Positions 17,170 to 24,329 of a DNA stretch of 64,000 bases are shown here, piece by piece; the first letter of the stretch is position 1, and every line of letters starts with the position of its first letter. The notes beneath the pieces are model-generated. The model ran no database searches, was not told where the DNA came from, and saw only the letters and a program-made list of their open reading frames with translations. Both the position numbers and the translations under genes were made by a program. The stretch is from JANRJY01 sp033763735 (GTDB lineage: Bacteria > Bacteroidota > Bacteroidia > Cytophagales > UBA9547): NCBI GenBank assembly GCA_033763735.1, contig JANRJY010000053.1, positions 1-64,000 on the forward strand. Reading direction: 5' to 3'.

Positions 17170-19053
17170 ATGTTATTTAGTGTAGATTTCTTAGGAATAA
17201 TAGTTCTACTAATATGTTTTTTACTGATTTTTTGGAACATAAAATTAAATTTCAATAATCTAAATTTTCGAGAAACATTTGTATTGACAACAATCTGTTA
17301 TTTTTTATCAATTGATATTTTTATTGAAGTTTTAAGTTCGATAAATCAAGTTAATAAAACTGGATTATATATTTGTTGGGTTTTATTGATATTTTTTCTT
17401 ACCATTTTCTACTATTATTCAATACAAAAAAACAAACTTAAAAAACTCTTTATAAGATTACCAACTGTTAGTTGGTATACGGGTATTTTATTTGGAGTTA
17501 TTATAATATATGAATTATCACTATTATATATTTCTTTAAATTTCCCCTCAAACAATTGGGATTCAATGACATACCACCTACCCAGAGTAATGCATTGGAT
17601 ACAAAACAATAATATTAACCATTATAATACTAACATAATTTGGCAAGTATATCAACCTCCATATGCTGAATATTGTATATTAAACAATATTTTGATGACA
17701 GGACACATTAATTCAGCAAATATTGTACAAAATTTTGCATATATAAATTCACTTGTTATAGTAAGTTTAATTTTAAAGGAATTTGGTTCAGATTTTAAAA
17801 CTCAGTTATTAGGATCTTGTTTTGGTTCATTAATGTCAATGGTAATTTTACAAGCAACAAGTACTCAAAATGACTTACTTATGGCTTATTTTACTTTAGC
17901 AACAACGTGGTTTATGTTAAAATTATTTAATACTAAAAACCCAATTTTTCTAATATTTATTTCTATTACCGCTGGTTTAAGTTTAATAACTAAAGGTATA
18001 GGATTTCAATATTTGGCTCCCGTTTTTTTCATAATAAGTTTTTATCTGATTCCAAAAATCAAACAATTCTTTTTGTACATAATTGTTAGTGTTTTATTCA
18101 TATTTTTAATAATGTTTCCCCATTACTATAGAAACTTCGAACATTTTGGACATCCATTGGGAGATATCAATTTATTAAATATTCATAAAAATGAGATTTA
18201 CAATTTGGTTTCTCTTATTTCATTGACCATAAAAAATTATGCAATGAATTTATGTACTTTGTCGAACAGGATAAATAGTTTGGTTTATAATATCGTAGTT
18301 AATATTCACGAATTCATTGGTTTTGACATAAATGAAAGTAAATCCAATAGAGCACTTTGGAGTGATTCTGTTTTTAATAATTTTCATTATTTGTATTACG
18401 ATGAAGATTATGCACCTAATTTATTTTCTTTTGTACTATTTCCATTGTTATTAGTTTATGCCTTTATTAAAGGAGTTAAAGAAAAATTATTTTGGATTTA
18501 TACTTTTATAATAATTTTTGGCTTTATTTTATTAAGCTTCACATTAAAATGGAGTCCGTGGAACACAAGATATCATTTAATTACTGCATTATTATTTGTA
18601 CCTATTATAATTTACAACATCACCAATAAAAAAATAGCACTATTAATAGTTATAATTGGTATTTCACTTAGTTATAAATTTGTATTTAATAGAACAAATA
18701 AAGAAATATTACCATTTAATAAAGAGGTAGCAAAAACTGACATTGATGTTTTATTTACTAAAAAAATGGATATGAAAAATGAATACGTAAAAGCAGTGGA
18801 TTTAATTCAAAGTTTGAATATTACAAAACTTGGCATTATCTTATTTGCTGATGATTGGGAATTTCCCATTTGGTATTTAACTCAACAGAAAAATATTAAA
18901 ATACATATTCAACACGTTAATAATCTTACAAAATTTGATGAAATTCCAACAGATATTATAACTTTTGAAGACAGATCATTATTCGTAGTGAATGGCATTA
19001 AATACAGAAAAATTAGCAATAACAATAGATTAAACTTGTTTCACAAGATTTAG
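17170..19053 (+). CDS. Polytopic membrane glycosyltransferase, GT-C/GT39-like
   Basis: A 627-residue inner-membrane protein with about a dozen hydrophobic helices and a soluble C-terminal tail of about 110 residues. The first long extracytoplasmic loop has NWDSMTYHLPRVMHW near residue 130, an acidic loop like the catalytic one of GT-C mannosyl/arabinosyl transferases, followed by YQPPYAEY. These enzymes take sugars from polyprenyl-phosphate donors at the periplasmic face. Dpm1-like and GT39-like proteins elsewhere in the window would make and use such donors. It is very AT-rich, like both its neighbours. Acceptor unknown. Confidence 0.6.
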   Translation: MLFSVDFLGIIVLLICFLLIFWNIKLNFNNLNFRETFVLTTICYFLSIDIFIEVLSSINQVNKTGLYICWVLLIFFLTIFYYYSIQKNKLKKLFIRLPTVSWYTGILFGVIIIYELSLLYISLNFPSNNWDSMTYHLPRVMHWIQNNNINHYNTNIIWQVYQPPYAEYCILNNILMTGHINSANIVQNFAYINSLVIVSLILKEFGSDFKTQLLGSCFGSLMSMVILQATSTQNDLLMAYFTLATTWFMLKLFNTKNPIFLIFISITAGLSLITKGIGFQYLAPVFFIISFYLIPKIKQFFLYIIVSVLFIFLIMFPHYYRNFEHFGHPLGDINLLNIHKNEIYNLVSLISLTIKNYAMNLCTLSNRINSLVYNIVVNIHEFIGFDINESKSNRALWSDSVFNNFHYLYYDEDYAPNLFSFVLFPLLLVYAFIKGVKEKLFWIYTFIIIFGFILLSFTLKWSPWNTRYHLITALLFVPIIIYNITNKKIALLIVIIGISLSYKFVFNRTNKEILPFNKEVAKTDIDVLFTKKMDMKNEYVKAVDLIQSLNITKLGIILFADDWEFPIWYLTQQKNIKIHIQHVNNLTKFDEIPTDIITFEDRSLFVVNGIKYRKISNNNRLNLFHKI

Positions 19054-19073
19054 TTTTCTATTTACAAATAATT

Positions 19074-20810
19074 TTAAAATCTTTTATTCGTTAAAAACAA
19101 TAATAATATTGTACATATTAAAGTAAAAGCACTCACCCAATTAGCCAAAATTTGAATTAAAGGCAATTTCCAATTGGTAGTTTTATAATTCCTGAATCTT
19201 TCAAAATTCTCTTTATCCTTCACACTTATTCTATCCCACATTTTCAAATTATTTTCTTCAGGGAATACTAAGCTTGCAGGATTTGTCATATTATAACATC
19301 CATTTTCAATTTTTCCAACTGTTCCTATTTCAACCTTTGGATGTACTTTATCCATATTTGACCAAAATATTGGGTCATTAAAGTAAGCCGAACTGCTATT
19401 TTGTATCATAGGTAATGGATCTTTTAAATTTACTAAACTATCTACATTTATCGAATTTGGGTCTTTTTGTATTTTTTCCCAAATGGAAGTCAATTCGTCA
19501 GGATTAAATCTAAAAATATAATTAGGAGTGTCATTTGAATAATAAATTGATGACTTTACATATGTAACTGTATATATGACACTTGCTAATGAAATCAATA
19601 CTATTGTTGAAATTTTACCAAAATTAATCTTTGAGTTTTCAATTAAATACGACAAAAATAAAATTAATGGTAAAACAAAAATAACTGTAAATCGAATCAC
19701 CGAACTAAATGATTTTATTATTGGAAGGGATTTTAAAAAAGGATAAATTATTCCATAGGTTGTTGAAATAGAAAATGAAATAATAATAAGTGCAATGAAT
19801 AAAACTAAACCAATTATGTTTTGATTTATCTTATTAAGTGTGAATTTAAATTTTTTGTTTTTTACATGATAACTATATACCCAATAAACAAATAACAGAA
19901 AAAATACCGGTGAAATAGAAACATCTTTTTCATGCATGCCATTGCCAAGCCAACTATTAATCATTTGGATATTAGCAAACAAACCTAATCCTTGAATAAG
20001 GAACAATTGATTAAAAACAAAAAAAAGACATTCCCAAAAACTTTGACCATAAAAAAATTGTAAATCTCTTTCAAAAAAACGCATTAAGTGCATCATACCT
20101 GATATTTTGGATGCTCCAATTAATAATGCAAAAAAAACAGATAAACTGAGTTTTAATAAACTTTTAAGTAATAATTTATCGCTTCCTTCCCTGACAAATA
20201 AAACATTAATAATTATCATAGAAATAGGTGCAGATAGCATACAAGCAAATAAAGGATAAAATCCTGCATTATAAATAAAGTAGGTTATTATAAGTGCGTT
20301 TGTACATACTGAAATCAAAAATTTAGGATGAAATGCGAAATATATAATCAAAGGCAATAAAACAAAAAGTTGAAAAAATTGATGCCCAACTATTAAATGC
20401 TGAATTTGAAAACCTGAAAAAATAAATAATGCAGCAAATACAATAGAATTATTAATTTCGAATTTACATATTCTAAAAAATAATATAAAAGCGCCAAAAA
20501 ATCCAACAAATGAGAATATAGCAATGTCAAGACAAATGGCTATCCAAGGATTAACTAAAAACAGAAATAATTGAATAAACGAAAATTGCGTTTGCTGTGG
20601 ATTTGGAAATGAAGGTAATCCACCTCCAAAAGCAGGACTCCACCATTGAATTTGTAACCCATTTTTTTTGTAAAACAAATGCGTTTCAAGTGATTTACTT
20701 AAATAATACCCTAAATCTAAAGGTGATATTGGATAAACAAAATTGAATATTAATAATTGTATCAGTATTATTAATATTATTGAACTCAATAATAATTTAT
20801 TGATTGGCAT
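19074..20810 (-). CDS. YfhO-like polytopic membrane protein
   Basis: A 578-residue multi-helix membrane protein. The first external loop (DLGYYLSK near residue 35, then WWSPAFGGGLPSFPNPQQTQF near residues 58-78) matches the W-x-P...G-x-P...Q pattern of the YfhO family, putative GT-C-like enzymes linked to lipid-linked sugars. A soluble segment of about 120 residues precedes the last helix. I prefer the ATG at 20810 over a TTG two codons upstream. It converges on the preceding membrane protein gene. The biochemical function is not established by sequence. Confidence 0.6.
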   Translation of the reverse strand: MPINKLLLSSIILIILIQLLIFNFVYPISPLDLGYYLSKSLETHLFYKKNGLQIQWWSPAFGGGLPSFPNPQQTQFSFIQLFLFLVNPWIAICLDIAIFSFVGFFGAFILFFRICKFEINNSIVFAALFIFSGFQIQHLIVGHQFFQLFVLLPLIIYFAFHPKFLISVCTNALIITYFIYNAGFYPLFACMLSAPISMIIINVLFVREGSDKLLLKSLLKLSLSVFFALLIGASKISGMMHLMRFFERDLQFFYGQSFWECLFFVFNQLFLIQGLGLFANIQMINSWLGNGMHEKDVSISPVFFLLFVYWVYSYHVKNKKFKFTLNKINQNIIGLVLFIALIIISFSISTTYGIIYPFLKSLPIIKSFSSVIRFTVIFVLPLILFLSYLIENSKINFGKISTIVLISLASVIYTVTYVKSSIYYSNDTPNYIFRFNPDELTSIWEKIQKDPNSINVDSLVNLKDPLPMIQNSSSAYFNDPIFWSNMDKVHPKVEIGTVGKIENGCYNMTNPASLVFPEENNLKMWDRISVKDKENFERFRNYKTTNWKLPLIQILANWVSAFTLICTILLLFLTNKRF

Positions 20811-20892
20811 ATCCAATTGATTTATTTTCTATCTTTAAATTAAACTTTTGGGGTACAAAAATCAAAATGAACAATCTAAAATTATAAAAAAT

Positions 20893-21354
20893 CTACACCA
20901 TCCTCGCCAACTCCCTTTTGGCATCTTTTTCTTTGAGATCATCCCTTTTATCATAAAGTTTTTTTCCTTTGGCTATGGCTATATCCAACTTTGCAAATCC
21001 TCTGTCAGAAATAAATAATCGGGTTGGAATAAGCGTAACACCTTGGTCTTGAAGCGCTTTGGTTATTTTTACAATTTCCTTTTTCTTTAACAACAGTTTT
21101 CGTTCTCGTATGGGATCATGATTATAATGCGTGCCCTCTTCATAAGGTGCTATATGCAGACTTTTGACAAAAACATCACCCTCATTGATGTAACAATATG
21201 CATCCTGAAAATTTACTTTCTGTTGACGAATCGACTTTATTTCAGTTCCTTGGAGTGCCAATCCTGCAGTATATTTGTCAATAAAAAAGTATTCATGACT
21301 CGCTTTGCGGTTCTGAATGTTGACATTTTTTTCTAATTTGGTTTTTAAAGCCAT
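20893..21354 (-). CDS. smpB: SsrA-binding protein SmpB
   Basis: A 153-residue RNA-binding protein that delivers tmRNA to stalled ribosomes for trans-translation. Family hallmarks are NRKASHEYF near the N-terminus, LQGTEIKSIRQ near residue 35, HIAPYEEG near residue 67, RKLLL, and a lysine-rich tail ending KDAKRELARMV. Full length for the family. Its ATG overlaps the stop of the upstream queD by one base, so the two are translationally coupled. Confidence 0.96.
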   Translation of the reverse strand: MALKTKLEKNVNIQNRKASHEYFFIDKYTAGLALQGTEIKSIRQQKVNFQDAYCYINEGDVFVKSLHIAPYEEGTHYNHDPIRERKLLLKKKEIVKITKALQDQGVTLIPTRLFISDRGFAKLDIAIAKGKKLYDKRDDLKEKDAKRELARMV

Positions 21355-21767
21355 TACTTCAAAGGAGGATATTCCACAAAGTTACGCTCTGTTTCGAATA
21401 ATTGGATATGTAATTCGTATTTGTCACCAAGTTTTGTTCTTAATATATTATAGATTACCACTGCTATATTCTCCGCTGTTGGTATCAAGTTTTTAAATTC
21501 TACTGTATCCATATTCAGGTTCCGATGATCAAAACGTTCCAAAACTTCAGAACTGATAATTTCACTCAAATATTTCATATCAATTACATAACCTGATTCA
21601 GGGTCAATATCACCTGTAACTTTAACAATAAGGTCGTAATTATGGCCATGAAAATGCTCGTTGGCACATTTTCCATAAAAATATTCGTTTTGCTCTTTAC
21701 TCCAAGCTTTGTTATACAACTTGTGTGCAGCATTGAAATGTTCCTTTCGGCAAACGGTTATTTTCAT
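21354..21767 (-). CDS. queD: 6-carboxytetrahydropterin synthase / 6-pyruvoyltetrahydropterin synthase family (QueD)
   Basis: A 137-residue T-fold enzyme, expected to convert dihydroneopterin triphosphate to 6-carboxytetrahydropterin in queuosine (7-deazaguanine) synthesis. The zinc histidines are His15 (NAAH) and His40/His42 (HFHGH). The catalytic cysteine is Cys34 in GKCANEH. The conserved DPESGYVIDMKYL and FDHRNLN segments are present. It is coupled to smpB by a one-base stop/start overlap. A pterin synthase role is the main alternative, but queG and queA in the window favour queuosine. Confidence 0.9.
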   Translation of the reverse strand: MKITVCRKEHFNAAHKLYNKAWSKEQNEYFYGKCANEHFHGHNYDLIVKVTGDIDPESGYVIDMKYLSEIISSEVLERFDHRNLNMDTVEFKNLIPTAENIAVVIYNILRTKLGDKYELHIQLFETERNFVEYPPLK

Positions 21768-21780
21768 AAGTTTATATTAT

Positions 21781-22041
21781 TTATCTTTCTTTCCATTTAC
21801 TTTCTAATCCCATAAAATCTTCCAGATGATAAATCAAGTCGGAATGAGAAAAAAGTATCGTTCTATCATCAACAATTGTATATTTTTTCCTTTTAGTTGA
21901 TGTCATTTTTTGAATTTCAGGGAAATATTTTAGTGGAACTATTATTTCACGTCCATCTTCAAATTTCATAGAAATTTTACCCTTTATATTAAAATTCAAC
22001 TTTTCAATACTGATTGCAGTATTTTTAAGTGTATTTACCAT
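21781..22041 (-). CDS. DUF2442 domain protein
   Basis: An 86-residue protein with the DUF2442 pattern: a beta-strand FEDGREIIVPLKYFPEI, then a KRKKYTIVDDRTILF segment and a C-terminal helix HLEDFMGL. DUF2442 genes commonly sit beside DUF4160 genes in small toxin-antitoxin-like or mobile pairs. Here the DUF4160 partner lies upstream on the same strand but is broken (22365-22586), and a long palindrome separates the two. It is followed 13 bases later by queD. Possibly an orphan half of a former pair. Confidence 0.7.
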   Translation of the reverse strand: MVNTLKNTAISIEKLNFNIKGKISMKFEDGREIIVPLKYFPEIQKMTSTKRKKYTIVDDRTILFSHSDLIYHLEDFMGLESKWKER

Positions 22042-22210
22042 TATATTTTAATTTAATAGTATTCATCTTTTCACCTCATTAAACGAATCAACTAATATAG
22101 GTTGATTTTTCTTGATAATCTTGAGTTTGTGATTGAATTTAGAAAAAACTGATTTTAATATAATTACAATTGATTCATAACTAGACGTTTAACATGCCAA
22201 ATATTCTTCT

Positions 22211-22238
22211 TTTACTTTTTGTTTGGTCAAAAAGTAAA
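22211..22238. repeat. Hairpin with 11-bp arms
   Basis: Arms 22211-22221 and 22228-22238 are exact reverse complements (TTTACTTTTTG / CAAAAAGTAAA) around a 6-base loop. It abuts the larger inverted repeat at 22250-22332, and the two probably form one element. It could act as a terminator in either direction or be part of a small repeated palindromic element. Copy number cannot be judged from this window. Confidence 0.75.
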
Positions 22239-22249
22239 CAAAAAGACCC

Positions 22250-22332
22250 CCACGAAAGAAAAATATTAGTTTTTTTTGCCGCACAATCCCACCTTACCAT
22301 GCCAAAAAACTAATATTTCACACCTTTCGTGG
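22250..22332. repeat. Long imperfect inverted repeat (MITE/REP-like candidate)
   Basis: The outer arms CCACGAAAG (22250-22258) and CTTTCGTGG (22324-22332) are exact reverse complements. The inner arms centred on AAATATTAGTTTTTT (from 22261) and AAAAAACTAATATTT (to 22318) also match. They are separated by a central loop of roughly 20-25 bases. The element lies between a DUF2442 gene and the decayed 3' end of a DUF4160 gene. Its size and symmetry suggest a miniature mobile or repetitive palindromic element, but no target-site duplication was identified. Confidence 0.6.
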
Positions 22333-22364
22333 ACAACCCACCACACATGGTTTCTTACTCCAAA

Positions 22365-22586
22365 CTAAATTTTTTCTGAAATCACATTTATAAGTAATAT
22401 TGCTTGATTTAATTACATTTCACTCAAAGTCCCTTTTTCTTCAACTATTAATGAATTTAACCATATTTTTGCTGATCGTTGCCTGCTTCCTTTTTCTTTT
22501 ACTACATGCAAATGTGGTGGCTCATTCAAAGCATCATAGGCATATATAAAAAAAGTAAGAAATTTATATATGGCTATCTTAGGCAT
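22365..22586 (-). pseudogene. DUF4160 domain protein, interrupted by an in-frame stop
   Basis: Reading leftward from an ATG at 22586, the frame begins MPKIAIYKF and reaches NEPPHLHV (residues 25-32), the hallmark of DUF4160 (usually D-H-x-PPH-x-HV), then KIWLNSLIVEEKGTLSEM, where a TAA stop (22413-22415) cuts it at 57 residues. Beyond the stop the same frame continues in family-like sequence (LNQAILLINVISEKI) to a TAG at 22365. DUF4160 proteins are usually about 80-90 residues, so this looks like a recent nonsense mutation. A promoter-like pair of boxes sits directly upstream. The downstream gene on this strand is DUF2442, the usual partner. Confidence 0.75.
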
Positions 22587-22589
22587 AAT

Positions 22590-22620
22590 CAAAAATACTT
22601 TTTAATTTTCAAATTGTCAA
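22590..22620 (-). promoter_or_regulatory. Bacteroidota-type promoter of the DUF4160 gene
   Basis: On the minus strand a TATTTTTG box (22597-22590; consensus TAnnTTTG) lies 20 bases after a TTG (22620-22618; -33 element). The DUF4160 ATG at 22586 begins only 3 bases after the -7 box, so the transcript would be leaderless or nearly so. The same 8-base box with the same 20-base spacing occurs before the sorting-domain gene at 55912. Confidence 0.45.
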
Positions 22621-22641
22621 TATTGGTTTGTAACATCAAAT

Positions 22642-23733
22642 ATGCGTAAGGAGTTTTATTTTATCTGTTTTTTTGTTTTATTTTCTACTGTAAGCAAAGG
22701 TCAACCTCGCAAAAATCCCCTCCGAATTGGTTTAACTTACCATCATGGATTTTTGTACAATCACTCGGAAGAACGTGCCAAAGATCGAGGTATTTCATTA
22801 TCGGCTCTTAATGGAGCTGAAGTGAGTTTCCAATGGCAAACTATTGGTACCAAAAGCTGGCATAAACATTGGAAATATCCTTTTTGGGGGATGTCGGCAC
22901 TCATTTACAGTATTCCGGCTCCCACTTACGGGGGCAATTGTTACGCATGGCTTATTTACTTAGGCACTCATTTTATCAAAACCAAACATTACGAGCTCAA
23001 CATGCGCCTTGGTACAGGTGTGGGAGCGTTTGAATCGCCTTACAACAAAGAATATAACCCCAAAAACCTATGGGTGAGTGCTCCTTTCAATACTTCAATG
23101 AACATTAATATTGAAAATAAAATAAGAGTAAATGATAGTGTTTTTATCACTTTTGGAGGTGCATTTACCCATTTTTCAAATGGTGCTGTTATGATGCCCA
23201 ACTTGGGTGTAAACTACCCAACTTTACATGTAGGATTAAAAATATATCCGCATTACAATGCTGCCAATTTCAGGAGAGATACGATTAACGAATATCTTGC
23301 CAAATATTATTTTCACGTGTCAGCTTCTTTTGGAAGCAAAGTTTTGCCCGACTTTGGCACTACTTATTATCCGGTTTATAGTATGAGTTTGCAAGCCGGA
23401 AGGCGGTTAAGTAAAGTTTACAAAATGTTTGTTTCCATAGATGGATTCAGAGATGAATCCTTACTTGCCGATAGTTTGGTAAGATTAAATAACAATGATA
23501 TCAATAGAATAGGTGCCTTTTTAGGAAATGAATTCCTAATGGGTCCGCTAAGTATGTATTTTGGATTTGGAAGATACTTGTACAAAAAAACTGTGCGAGA
23601 TGCCGATTATTATATCAAAGTAGGATTAAGATACCATTTTTATAAAAATGTTTTCGCTGGCTTGGCACTCAAAACGCACTGGGGACAAGCTGATAGTTTT
23701 GAATGGACGATTGGATATAGCTTTAGGAGATAG
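22642..23733 (+). CDS. Acyloxyacyl hydrolase / lipid A deacylase, PagL-like outer-membrane protein
   Basis: A 363-residue protein with an N-terminal signal peptide and beta-barrel-like alternation. The segment THFSNGAVMMPNLGVN (His177, Ser179) matches the His-x-Ser active-site region of PagL-type lipid A 3-O-deacylases. PagL removes an acyl chain from lipid A in the outer membrane. It is about twice the length of classic PagL, with a second barrel-like half (to about residue 360) as in Bacteroidota relatives. The acid of the triad could not be assigned by eye. It is divergent from the DUF4160 pseudogene. Confidence 0.7.
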   Translation: MRKEFYFICFFVLFSTVSKGQPRKNPLRIGLTYHHGFLYNHSEERAKDRGISLSALNGAEVSFQWQTIGTKSWHKHWKYPFWGMSALIYSIPAPTYGGNCYAWLIYLGTHFIKTKHYELNMRLGTGVGAFESPYNKEYNPKNLWVSAPFNTSMNINIENKIRVNDSVFITFGGAFTHFSNGAVMMPNLGVNYPTLHVGLKIYPHYNAANFRRDTINEYLAKYYFHVSASFGSKVLPDFGTTYYPVYSMSLQAGRRLSKVYKMFVSIDGFRDESLLADSLVRLNNNDINRIGAFLGNEFLMGPLSMYFGFGRYLYKKTVRDADYYIKVGLRYHFYKNVFAGLALKTHWGQADSFEWTIGYSFRR

Positions 23734-23846
23734 GGAGTAGTTGTTAGTTGTTAGTTTTCAATAAAAAGTGAAAGTTTAGAACCTGAACACCAAGTACTTG
23801 AACACTTCAATACATCCAAATGTTAGCACCTCAAAACATCCAATCG

Positions 23847-24290
23847 TCAATGCGCCCATACAGGAATTTCCATCATCACATTGGAACGAACGCATTTGCC
23901 TTCAGTTGTAATGGCCGGGATAAATTTAAGAGCTTCAAATATGCGAACAAGTTCTTTGCCACAATCCACACAAGGATCGCGAATAACTCTAACTTCCTTT
24001 ACTGTACTATCTGCATCTACATCAAAACGAAGTAACACAGAACCATTGACGCCCTTATCAATATCAGCCTGTGAGTATTTTAACACACTTGCTATCAAAT
24101 GAAAAAGGGCTTCATCACCCTCTGAAAACTTTGCATTCCTTTGTAAATGATAATTACGTATCCTTAATTTTGTTTTCTCTTGTTCTTCTTTTGACTGCGG
24201 TTTGCCGGAAGGGGCAGGTTTAGTATTTTGGGCAAAAACATTAATTATTAAAAAAGTGCAAAAAGCGAAAACTATTGATTTAATGACCAT
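23847..24290 (-). CDS. TonB C-terminal domain protein, secreted/periplasmic
   Basis: A 147-residue protein with an N-terminal signal-like helix and a TonB-C-like domain (VLLRFDVDADSTVKEVRVIRD... FIPA, residues 85-147). The usual proline-rich spanning region is missing, so it is probably not a full energy transducer. An unusual CVDC pair lies in the middle of the domain where TonB proteins have no cysteines. A TAnnTTTG box lies on the minus strand at 24319-24312, about 20 bases before the ATG. It is encoded just downstream of an M23 peptidase gene. Confidence 0.75.
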   Translation of the reverse strand: MVIKSIVFAFCTFLIINVFAQNTKPAPSGKPQSKEEQEKTKLRIRNYHLQRNAKFSEGDEALFHLIASVLKYSQADIDKGVNGSVLLRFDVDADSTVKEVRVIRDPCVDCGKELVRIFEALKFIPAITTEGKCVRSNVMMEIPVWAH

Positions 24291-24329
24291 GATATCAAGA
24301 TTAAATTAAATCAAATGTAATAATATCTA

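Noticed and set aside
22086..22107. Hairpin AATCAAC/GTTGATT followed by a T run
   Set aside because: It is oriented as a plus-strand terminator, but no plus-strand gene precedes it, so it is probably chance or antisense.
22451..22549. Plus-strand 32-codon hydrophobic frame (MNLTIFLLIV...)
   Set aside because: It lies antisense to the DUF4160 sequence, which explains its composition.
23734..23846. Simple repeats (GTTGTTAG, TTGAACAC-like) between the PagL-like and TonB-C genes
   Set aside because: Low-complexity intergenic sequence common in Bacteroidota; not an array with constant spacers, so not CRISPR.
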